Positions 5,325-11,594 of a DNA stretch of 42,155 bases are shown one piece after another; within the stretch, counting starts at the first letter, position 1; every line of letters starts with the position of its first letter. The notes beneath the pieces are model-generated. The model ran no database searches, was not told the DNA's origin, and saw nothing but the letters and a program-made list of their open reading frames with translations. The position numbers and the translations under genes were made by a program. This DNA is from a virus: IMG/VR virus record IMGVR_UViG_3300020156_000050, positions 1 to 42,155 of that record; one strand, written 5' to 3'.

Positions 5325-5635
5325 GCGAAGGCCTCGACGTTCTCGAGGGGCTCGCCGTAGGCGTTGACCTCGACGGGGCTGCCGATGTAGTCGCGGCCCT
5401 CGGTGACCCGGCGCTCCATGCCGGCGATCGCGCCCGGCTTGGTGAGGAAGGGGTAGTCCCGGCCGGCGTGGTAGTCGCGCAGGACCCAGCCGGAGTCCTC
5501 GCCCATGAAGACGAGGAAGCGGGCCGGCTTGGTCTCGATGACGGCGTCCGAGAGGTCGGGCGCGCCCTCGTTCTCGGTGAAGGCGCGGGAGAGGTCGCTC
5601 ATCAGCATGATGGGCGGGGTGTCGTACTTGTTCAT
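5321..5635 (-). CDS. Hypothetical protein
   Basis: 104 residues with mixed alpha/beta character (RFLVFMGEDSGWVLRDY). It follows the repeated intergenic element (5651-5773), which probably supplies its promoter; ACAGGAACC upstream of the ATG is a moderate Shine-Dalgarno. No family recognised. Confidence 0.68.
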   Translation of the reverse strand: MNKYDTPPIMLMSDLSRAFTENEGAPDLSDAVIETKPARFLVFMGEDSGWVLRDYHAGRDYPFLTKPGAIAGMERRVTEGRDYIGSPVEVNAYGEPLENVEAFA

Positions 5636-5650
5636 GGTTCCTGTTTCTGT

Positions 5651-5773
5651 GGGGTCTGGGCGCCAGGGCGCGTAGGGCAGTTAGGGCCTCGCGTTCCATT
5701 AACTCCTAAAGGGCGAGCCTTCTTAGAACTATATAGGAAGCGTGCCCCCCTGATCGCCCTACGCGCCCTGGAT
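5651..5773. repeat. Intergenic repeat element, copy 1 (partner at 21768)
   Basis: Bases 5722-5773 are identical to 21841-21892, and 5651-5721 are clearly related to 21768-21840. Copy 1 also has 16-bp perfect inverted repeats, CCAGGGCGCGTAGGGC at 5663 and its complement at 5756. The identical core contains the AT island CTATATAG, unusual in this GC-rich genome and usable as a -10 on either strand. The stop of the upstream HNH gene falls inside the repeat. It may be a promoter/regulator site, replication signal or small mobile element. Confidence 0.75.
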
Positions 5774-6142
5774 GGGCCTCCGGAAGGCCTTCAGGGACTT
5801 CACGGCGGCGTAATCGAGCTCGAAGCGGTCCGGCGGGACCTGAGTACGGAGGGTGTCGGGGAGGTGGATGAGGCGCCACAGGGCGTACTTCCGAGCCATC
5901 GGGACGCCGGCCTTGTCCATCCAGAGCTCGGGCTCGAGGCCGTTCTTGGACTGGTTGCAGCGATCGCACGCCGGCACGAGGTTGGCGACGTTGCTGCCGC
6001 CCCCCATGGCCTCAGGGATGAAGTGGTCCACCTGGAGGCCGGTGGTCCGGCCACAGTAGACGCACCTCCACGTGCGCTTGGGACCCCAGCGGGTCTCCGC
6101 GAGGCGAGTCAGCTCGAGCGACTCCTGGACTGACTTCTTCAC
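5759..6142 (-). CDS. HNH endonuclease
   Basis: 127 residues with a full HNH motif: zinc pair CVYCGRT (residues 28-34), catalytic VDHFIP (38-43), the Asn of GGGSNVANL, and CDRCNQSKNG (59-68). GTG start at 6142 with GGAGG upstream; it is coupled to a 27-codon ORF by GTGA. The stop codon lies within the repeat element, so insertion or drift of the repeat may have set the gene's end. It is probably a free-standing homing-type or DNA-processing nuclease. Confidence 0.82.
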   Translation of the reverse strand: MKKSVQESLELTRLAETRWGPKRTWRCVYCGRTTGLQVDHFIPEAMGGGSNVANLVPACDRCNQSKNGLEPELWMDKAGVPMARKYALWRLIHLPDTLRTQVPPDRFELDYAAVKSLKAFRRPIQGA

Positions 6143-6222
6143 AGCGGCCTCCGCAGGGCTGGGCGGTAGATGGCGAGGACGGCCCAGATGACCGCCCCCG
6201 CCAGGATGAGACGACGGATCAC
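6139..6222 (-). CDS. Tiny single-span membrane peptide
   Basis: A 27-codon ORF: MIRR, a hydrophobic stretch (LILAGAVIWAVLAIY), then a basic tail RPALRRPL. It fills the gap between two genes exactly, with GTGA overlaps at both ends, which argues that it is translated. The topology suggests one transmembrane helix. No homologue can be named. Confidence 0.5.
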   Translation of the reverse strand: MIRRLILAGAVIWAVLAIYRPALRRPL

Positions 6223-6662
6223 GCGGGCACCGGGGCGCGGAGAGCGCGAACGAACTGCTCACGCGCCTCGCCCCAGGTGTCCCCCTGGTCCTGCGAGGTC
6301 TGGAGCAAGTGGAGCGCGCGGCCCAGCGCGCGGTCCTCGACAGCCACGACCTGGTGGCTCTCGAAGCGCGAGTCCGCCCACTCCTCCACGCCGCGGGCGA
6401 CCTTGGGGAGGCCACCGTAGGGGCTGCGGTGGATGGCGCCGTTGCCGTCGTCCGTCGGGGCCTCGAAGTTCCGGAGAACCTCGTAGGCCTCGGGCGCGAC
6501 CTTGGCGAGGATGGCCCCGACGGCGCACCCCGGAGTCCCGTCCTCGAACGAGTAGTAGCACTCGCCGGAGCCGTCCTCCTTCGGGTAGACGTAGTCGGGC
6601 CCGCGCTCGATGATGACCTGGTCCAGGGCCTCGGCGACCTCGGCGGCGGTGAGAGTCTTCAT
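6219..6662 (-). CDS. Hypothetical protein
   Basis: 147 residues starting at the ATG at 6662, two bases after the upstream stop; the longer in-frame ORF overlaps that gene. The region GDGTPGCAVGAIL-like (residues 41-52: EDGTPGCAVGAI) recurs in actinophage proteins of unknown role. Function unknown. Confidence 0.68.
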   Translation of the reverse strand: MKTLTAAEVAEALDQVIIERGPDYVYPKEDGSGECYYSFEDGTPGCAVGAILAKVAPEAYEVLRNFEAPTDDGNGAIHRSPYGGLPKVARGVEEWADSRFESHQVVAVEDRALGRALHLLQTSQDQGDTWGEAREQFVRALRAPVPA

Positions 6663-6664
6663 GG

Positions 6665-7120
6665 TCAGTTCTCCTTCTTCTTGGTGATGAACAGGGACTC
6701 GATGTCCCGGCCCTCGTGGACGAGCATGTTGTCCGGCACGAACGCCGGGGAGCACCCGCAGCCGCACCCCGCGGTGCGGGAGAAGGTCAGCTTGCCGGCG
6801 CGGGCGAGGATGCTGTCGGCCTCCTCGGAGGTCTGGCGGAGCTCCTCCACCACGGCCTTCTGGTTCTTGACGACCTGGCGGTTGAGGCGCGCGAAGAGCT
6901 TGTCCTCCTCGGGGAACTCACCCTTGCCGTAGTAGGGGTCGCCGTGGGCCTCAGCGTTGGCACGCTGCATGGCGTAGGCCTCGCTGAAGTCGACCTCCTC
7001 CTCGCCGCCGACGTAGACGCGCGTCTTGGTGTTGCGCTTCCAGCCGTAGGCGGGGTGGAGGACGATGGTGATCTGGAATCCGTCGGCCTCGAGGGTGAGG
7101 CGCTCAGTGCTTGTGCTCAT
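6665..7120 (-). CDS. Hypothetical protein with Gly-Cys motif
   Basis: 151 residues. Beta-strand N-terminus, a long charged helix (about 70-110, KNQKAVVEELRQTSEEAD), then a striking GCGCGC segment (about 118-123) that could bind metal or form a thiol cluster. It is preceded by a TAGGAT box six bases from the ATG. Confidence 0.7.
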   Translation of the reverse strand: MSTSTERLTLEADGFQITIVLHPAYGWKRNTKTRVYVGGEEEVDFSEAYAMQRANAEAHGDPYYGKGEFPEEDKLFARLNRQVVKNQKAVVEELRQTSEEADSILARAGKLTFSRTAGCGCGCSPAFVPDNMLVHEGRDIESLFITKKKEN

Positions 7121-7126
7121 GTAATG

Positions 7127-7132
7127 ATCCTA
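7127..7132 (-). promoter_or_regulatory. -10 box of a leaderless promoter (TAGGAT)
   Basis: TAGGAT, six bases, then ATG at 7120; same spacing as the other leaderless starts. A terminator hairpin lies 22 bases upstream. Confidence 0.6.
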
Positions 7133-7154
7133 CCCCACAGCGGCCGCGCCCCGC

Positions 7155-7175
7155 AACCCCCTCTTCACGGGGGTT
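7155..7175 (-). terminator. Hairpin at the end of the ParB-like gene
   Basis: A 7-bp stem (AACCCCC / GGGGGTT) with a 7-base loop begins at the stop codon of the gene ending at 7175 and precedes the next promoter. Confidence 0.55.
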
Positions 7176-7642
7176 CACCAGGAACACACCGCGCCCGAGT
7201 AGTCGGAGGGCACGTCGCCGTTGCGGTAGCTGATGCCGGCGCGGCGCGACACCGGCTTGCTGGCGTCCCAGTCCCCAGAGTCGGGCGAGACCGTGCTGTA
7301 CTCGCTGACCAGGACGGGGACCGCCTCGTAGCCGAGGTCGATCGCGGCCGCGAACCGGTGATGCCCGTCGGCAAGGCGCACCATGCCGGCGCTCTCGTCG
7401 CTGTCGTCGTAGTGGAAGTTGGTCGCGGCGTCGAGGGGCCGGATGAACCCGTGCTCCCTCACGGAGTCGACCACGTCGTCGTAGTGGCAGTCCTCCCGCT
7501 TGTGCTCGAGCTTCCGGTCCCAGCGCTCGGCCCAGGTGTCCCCGGTCACGTAGCGGTTGACGTCCCCCGAGCGGCGGGTCATAAGGTCCGCGATCAGCCA
7601 CACGTAGGTGCGGCCGATGCGGGGCGGTTCGATCGCGAGCAT
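7175..7642 (-). CDS. ParB/Srx-like domain protein
   Basis: 155 residues. The central part, VREHGFIRPLDAA (63-75) and RLADGHHRFAAAIDLGYEAV (about 89-108), matches the ParB N-terminal/sulfiredoxin fold with its D-G-H-H-R nucleotide or phosphate motif. Such stand-alone phage proteins may bind CTP or have nuclease activity. No partition system or parS-like repeats are visible, so DNA segregation is unlikely. Confidence 0.7.
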   Translation of the reverse strand: MLAIEPPRIGRTYVWLIADLMTRRSGDVNRYVTGDTWAERWDRKLEHKREDCHYDDVVDSVREHGFIRPLDAATNFHYDDSDESAGMVRLADGHHRFAAAIDLGYEAVPVLVSEYSTVSPDSGDWDASKPVSRRAGISYRNGDVPSDYSGAVCSW

Positions 7643-7644
7643 GG

Positions 7645-8223
7645 TCAGGCTTCCTCCATCGTGTCGTCACAGCAAGGGCACTTCGGGGCCCCGTAGGCCT
7701 CAAGGCGGGCCTTCGAGATTGATACTACGTAGTCCTCACCGGAGGCACACTGGAGCTTGATCGACTTGCCGGAGCGGGACTTGGTCTTGGCCTGCGGGCT
7801 GAGGGCCGCGTGGGGGAAGGCGCCCAGCGCCTCAGCCAGGGCGGCGAGCTCGACCCTGAGGGCCTCGCCGGCGACGGTCTCGGTCATCTTCCCGGTCAGG
7901 CCCACCTTGACGGCGATCGTCTTGAAGGGCTTGCCGTGCCCCGTGTCGCCGGCCGCGTGGTTGATGGCGTGGACCAGCTCGTGGGTGAGGACGTCCAGGA
8001 TGCGCACGGGGTCGGAGAGGACCGGGCTGATGAAGACGTGCCCGACGCCGTCCGCGGACGCGGAGCCGGCGAAGCACTGGCCGATGGTCGAGGCGCGACC
8101 ACCGTGGGGCCAGCCGATGGACACGTGGACGTCGGGGACGTCGTAGCCCTCGCGCTGGAAGATGACGGCGAGCTCTGCGACGGCCTGCTTGAGCCAGGCC
8201 TCGCGGTTGGTGTGGTTGGTCAT
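7645..8223 (-). CDS. SprT-like zinc metalloprotease
   Basis: 192 residues. Metal-binding HELVHAINH (81-89) in LDVLTHELVH is the gluzincin signature of SprT/Spartan-like peptidases. A C-terminal zinc ribbon follows: KLQCASGEDY and PKCPCCDDT (C159, C182, C185). Known relatives cleave DNA-bound or crosslinked proteins; in phages their target is unknown. It starts its own leaderless unit (TACTAT six bases from ATG), divergent to the small plus-strand gene at 8332. Confidence 0.8.
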   Translation of the reverse strand: MTNHTNREAWLKQAVAELAVIFQREGYDVPDVHVSIGWPHGGRASTIGQCFAGSASADGVGHVFISPVLSDPVRILDVLTHELVHAINHAAGDTGHGKPFKTIAVKVGLTGKMTETVAGEALRVELAALAEALGAFPHAALSPQAKTKSRSGKSIKLQCASGEDYVVSISKARLEAYGAPKCPCCDDTMEEA

Positions 8224-8229
8224 GACTCG

Positions 8230-8235
8230 ATAGTA
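8230..8235 (-). promoter_or_regulatory. -10 box of a leaderless promoter (TACTAT)
   Basis: CGCGC-TACTAT followed by six bases and the ATG at 8223. It faces away from the divergent plus-strand promoter at 8320. Confidence 0.6.
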
Positions 8236-8255
8236 GCGCGCCGCGGGAACGAGAA

Positions 8256-8299
8256 ACACCCCCCAGAAGAAGTTCCGAAGAATCTCTTCCGGGGGGTGT
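8256..8299. repeat. Inverted repeat between divergent promoters
   Basis: ACACCCCCC / GGGGGGTGT (9 bp), then an A-C mismatch, then GAAGA / TCTTC (5 bp). It lies upstream of both divergent leaderless promoters, so it is outside both messages. That position suits an operator for a dimeric regulator or an insulating terminator for read-through. No candidate regulator can be assigned. Confidence 0.5.
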
Positions 8300-8319
8300 A
8301 CCCGCAGCGCCTCGCGCGC

Positions 8320-8325
8320 TAGAAT
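8320..8325 (+). promoter_or_regulatory. -10 box of a leaderless promoter (TAGAAT)
   Basis: CGCGC-TAGAAT, ATAGAT, then ATG at 8332. The same ATAGAT spacer follows the box at 15658, and AGAGAT follows the box at 32024. Confidence 0.65.
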
Positions 8326-8331
8326 ATAGAT

Positions 8332-8508
8332 ATGAACATCAACGAGATGACCGACGCACAGCTCCTCAACAGCACCCTCCCGGGCGCCATGGACGAAGCC
8401 GGCCGGCGAGGCTTCATGGTCAGCCCCTCGGGCAAGACCTTCCGCCGCGGCAACGCCGAGCAGAGCGCCCAGTGGGCGCGCGCCGGCTGGACCGTCTGCG
8501 CCGGCTAG
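8332..8508 (+). CDS. Small plus-strand protein (moron-like)
   Basis: 58 residues, MNINEMTDAQ onward, with a basic Gly-rich middle (SPSGKTFRRG). No family recognised. It is one of only a few plus-strand genes, with its own leaderless promoter. Its TAG stop and the TAG of the convergent sigma gene share one CTAG palindrome. Confidence 0.65.
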   Translation: MNINEMTDAQLLNSTLPGAMDEAGRRGFMVSPSGKTFRRGNAEQSAQWARAGWTVCAG

Positions 8509-9239
8509 TCGACCAGGGCCTCGCGCATCTTGGCGAGCGCCCGGCCGCGCTGGGTCTTCACGGTGCCCTTGGTGGACTCGAGGATGAGCGACACCTCCTC
8601 GTCCGACTTGGGCTCTCCACGGAAGCCGTAGACCAGCTCGATGACGTCCCGCTCGGCCGGCGAGAGCAGGCCGAGGGCGTAGTGGGCGAGGCGGTAGGTC
8701 TCCGCGTCCGCGGTCGGGACGCCGGCGCCCCAGGGCACGGTGACCCACTCGGAGTCGGCGTGGGAGAGGGCGTGCTGGATGGCCCGGAAGGTGTCGGCCG
8801 TCATGCCCATCGACGGTGCCAGCTCCGCCGCGCGGGCGTAGTCCTGGTCGGCGGCGCGCCAGACCTTGAACCAGCGGTCCAGGGTCCCGGACGGCACCGC
8901 CAGCGAGGTGGCCATCTCGGTCGCCACGCCCCGCAGGACGGTCGGCAGCACCTGCGCCAGCCGCACGTACCGGACGAGGTCGAACCCCTTGATGGCCTCC
9001 ACGGCCGCCAGGACAAGGTCGGCCTGGAGGTCCTCCACCTGCTCCGGGGTCATGCCCCGCACCGACGACCGCACGCGGTTCGCCGTCTTCTGCAGGATGC
9101 CCCTGTACTGGACCAGCAGGGCCCAGCTCGCGTCGCCGTCGCCGGCCTGCGCGCGGGTGATGAGGTCCCGCTCCTCCTCCAGGGCGAGCGACACGCGCCC
9201 GACCCTCGCCTTGAACAGCTCGTCCATCAGCCCTGCCAC
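8505..9239 (-). CDS. RNA polymerase sigma factor (phage-encoded)
   Basis: 244 residues with sigma70-like layout: region 2 (about 20-85; ALEEERDLITRAQAGDGDA and a helix ending VLAAVEAIKGFD), a linker, and region 4 (about 190-244; LGLLSPAERDVIELVYGF, a helix-turn-helix with GTVKTQRGRALAKMREAL). It would redirect host RNA polymerase to phage promoters. The recurring TANNAT boxes make it a candidate specificity factor, though TANNAT also fits host sigma-A. It is the last gene of the replication unit and converges with gene 8332. Confidence 0.72.
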   Translation of the reverse strand: MAGLMDELFKARVGRVSLALEEERDLITRAQAGDGDASWALLVQYRGILQKTANRVRSSVRGMTPEQVEDLQADLVLAAVEAIKGFDLVRYVRLAQVLPTVLRGVATEMATSLAVPSGTLDRWFKVWRAADQDYARAAELAPSMGMTADTFRAIQHALSHADSEWVTVPWGAGVPTADAETYRLAHYALGLLSPAERDVIELVYGFRGEPKSDEEVSLILESTKGTVKTQRGRALAKMREALVD

Positions 9240-9529
9240 TTCTCGAATGCTTCGTTGAGGTGCCGCTCCGCGGCCTGAAGGGTGAGGGCCGCCTTAGCGA
9301 GCGCCTGCTCGGCCTCGATGGCGGCGACCCTGAGCGCCAGCCGGCGGGTGTCCACCACGATCGACGGCGTGGGGTCCGAGGTCAGCCCCTTGCTGCGCTC
9401 GGTCGTGTCCTCCTTGGCCACGGGCGACTTGCCGGCCCGCCACTGGGCGTCTCCGACGTCGGCCAGGAGCTGGCGCACCCGGAGGTAGCCGGCCCCGAAG
9501 GCCTCGAGGGTCTGAGGGGTATCGGTCAT
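9227..9529 (-). CDS. Hypothetical helical protein
   Basis: 100 residues; the C-terminal half (65-100) is a long Ala-rich helix. The ATG at 9529 forms an ATGA overlap with the upstream gene; the longer frame overlaps that gene. It shares 13 bases with the sigma gene. Function unknown. Confidence 0.65.
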   Translation of the reverse strand: MTDTPQTLEAFGAGYLRVRQLLADVGDAQWRAGKSPVAKEDTTERSKGLTSDPTPSIVVDTRRLALRVAAIEAEQALAKAALTLQAAERHLNEAFEKWQG

Positions 9530-9723
9530 TCGCGGAGCTCCTTCGTCGGCTCGATCCAGATGCGGCAGTCGCGGCACGCCACCCGCGTGCCGATGGTGGT
9601 GATCCCGTCCATGTCGATCCGCTGCAGGTGGTACAGCTTTAGCGCCGGGTTGAAGCACTTCGGGCACAGCCCATCCGGGGTGGGGCTGTCCTTGAAGTGC
9701 ACGTAGTGGTTGATCGCAGCCAT
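9526..9723 (-). CDS. Zinc-ribbon protein
   Basis: 65 residues with two CxxC pairs (LCPKCFN and VACRDCR) spaced about 30 residues apart, a typical small zinc ribbon. Coupled to DNA polymerase by TGATG. It may bind nucleic acid or a replication protein; no specific family named. Confidence 0.7.
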   Translation of the reverse strand: MAAINHYVHFKDSPTPDGLCPKCFNPALKLYHLQRIDMDGITTIGTRVACRDCRIWIEPTKELRE

Positions 9724-11594
9724 CAGAACGGCCTCTCGGTGAACAGGGGCGTGTCCAGGGCGGACTTGCCGGGCGGGTGGTAGTCGGGGCCGTGCCCCCA
9801 GGAGAAGCCGTACACGACGCCGTCGGAGTCGAGCTTCATCGAGCCGACCTGCGTCTCCATGGTCTCGCGGATCGCGCGGGCCACGTCCTCGGCGTCCTCG
9901 GTGGGGGCCTGGGCGATCAGCTCGTCGTGGACCGGCATGAGGAGGTACTCGCCGAGGCCACCGGTGAAGAGGGCCTCCATGGCGTTCTTGAGGACGTCGG
10001 CCGCCGTCGACTGGATCATGTAGTTGATGGCCGCGTAGGTGCGGTCGCGGTCCAGCGCCAGGATGCGGCCGGTCGGCGAGCGGAGCTCCATGCCGTTCCG
10101 CTTGGCGTCCCGCTGGAGCTTGTTGGAGTAGCGCTTGATCTCCGGGTAGACCCGGTTGTAGGCGCGTACGACCGCGGTCGACTGGGCGAGGCTGATGCCG
10201 AGCTTGGGGGCCAGGCCCTTCGCCCCGCCACCGTAGACGATGCCGAAGCCGGCGCCCTTCATGTGGGTACGGTTCTGCTTGGTGTACCCGGGGCCGTAGG
10301 CGAGCTCGGCGGTGTAGCCGTGGAGGTCCAGCCCGTTGAGGATGGCCTCCTTCATCCGCCTGATGTTGGCGAGCTCGGCCACCAGGCGCATCTCGATCTG
10401 GGCGTAGTCCGCGGAGATGATGTCCATCCCCGGGTCGGCCACGATCGCGCGGCGCACCTTCCAGTCGCCGGCCGGCAGCTGCTGGAGCGGCGGGTCCGAG
10501 ACGGCCATGCGCGAGGTGCGCGCCTCCAGCCCGGTGACGTTCGGGTGGATGCGCTGGGCCTCGTCCATCAGGTCGAGGAACTTGCCGAGGTAGGCGTCGG
10601 CGAAGCGGAACGACCGCTTGCCGAGGGCGATGTGGCGGGCGAGAGGGTTCGGGTTCTCGAAGCCCTCGATGTCCCCCCAGTACTCGTCCATGCCGGCCAG
10701 CGGGAGGAGGACCTCCTTGCCGACCTTGTAGCCGGTCTTGTTCCGCTCGATCAGCTCCGCGCCCGACTCCAGGAGGGCCCGCTCGACCTGCCTAGTCGAG
10801 TTGAGGTTCTCCAGGCCGTACTGCTCCCGCACGACGCGGAGGTGCTCCTCGCCCTCGCGGAGGAACTCCTCGCGCTGGCGGGCGGCGTAGCCGGCGTCGA
10901 TGCGGATACCCTTGCGGCGCATCAGGTTGAGGTAGCCCTGGATGGTGTGCTCGAACTGGGCGAGCTCCACCAGGAGCTTCTGGCGGACCAGCGGGGCCAG
11001 GGCCTCGTACAGGCGCGCGGTATAGATGACGTCCAGGCCGGCGTACCGGTTGTAGAGCTCGTCATCGATCGGGATGAGCGCCCAGCCGGTGTCCTTGGTG
11101 AACCCCAGCCGGCGGAAGTGGTCGTTCAGGCCGTCCGCGGTGTCGAGCGCGTTCTCGTCCACGTACTGCTCGGAGAGCGGCTTCAGCTTGTGGCCACCAC
11201 GGCGGTGGGGCTCGACCAGCTTCGACAGGATGATGGTGTCCATCACCCTGGCGGTCATCTCCTCGATGCGGATGCCCGCGACGCGGTTCAGGACCTGGAG
11301 GTCGTAGGCCGCGTTGTGCAGGAGCCAGCGCTTGTGCCGGCGGATGCACTCGGTGATGATGTCCCGGAAGACCGACCACTGGAGCACCCAGGCCTCCCGG
11401 GTGTCACCCACCTGGACCAGCCTGATGTTGAACGACCGGCCGAACACCTGCAGGCCTGAGGTCTCGGTGTCGAGCGCGAGCGGCGCCTCGGTCCTGGTGT
11501 TCAGCCAGGCGAGGAACTCGCGTCCGTCCTCCGGCGACTCGGGGATGCGGATGGTGCAGGTGTCGCCGTCCACGACGTGAGTAAGGGTCCTCAC
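9723..11594 (-). CDS. polA: DNA polymerase I-type replicative polymerase
   Basis: 623 residues with 3'-5' exonuclease and polymerase domains, no 5' nuclease. Exo motifs: LALDTETSGL (D42, E44), HNAAYDLQ (N94, D98), YAGLDV (Y184, D188). Polymerase motif A ISADYAQIEMR (D396), motif B R442-K446-F450-Y454 (MKGAGFGIVYGG), motif C PVHDELI (H556, D557). It is the phage replicase. If cytosine is modified, it must accept the modified triphosphate. GTG start overlaps the primase-helicase stop (GTGA). Confidence 0.95.
   Translation of the reverse strand: MRTLTHVVDGDTCTIRIPESPEDGREFLAWLNTRTEAPLALDTETSGLQVFGRSFNIRLVQVGDTREAWVLQWSVFRDIITECIRRHKRWLLHNAAYDLQVLNRVAGIRIEEMTARVMDTIILSKLVEPHRRGGHKLKPLSEQYVDENALDTADGLNDHFRRLGFTKDTGWALIPIDDELYNRYAGLDVIYTARLYEALAPLVRQKLLVELAQFEHTIQGYLNLMRRKGIRIDAGYAARQREEFLREGEEHLRVVREQYGLENLNSTRQVERALLESGAELIERNKTGYKVGKEVLLPLAGMDEYWGDIEGFENPNPLARHIALGKRSFRFADAYLGKFLDLMDEAQRIHPNVTGLEARTSRMAVSDPPLQQLPAGDWKVRRAIVADPGMDIISADYAQIEMRLVAELANIRRMKEAILNGLDLHGYTAELAYGPGYTKQNRTHMKGAGFGIVYGGGAKGLAPKLGISLAQSTAVVRAYNRVYPEIKRYSNKLQRDAKRNGMELRSPTGRILALDRDRTYAAINYMIQSTAADVLKNAMEALFTGGLGEYLLMPVHDELIAQAPTEDAEDVARAIRETMETQVGSMKLDSDGVVYGFSWGHGPDYHPPGKSALDTPLFTERPF

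Noticed and set aside
5651-5773. The duplicated element as an insertion sequence
   Set aside because: No transposase, only about 110-125 bp, and no target-site duplication could be recognised.
7175-7642. Plasmid-like partition system from the ParB-like gene
   Set aside because: No ParA-type ATPase and no parS-like repeats nearby; only the ParB fold is shared.
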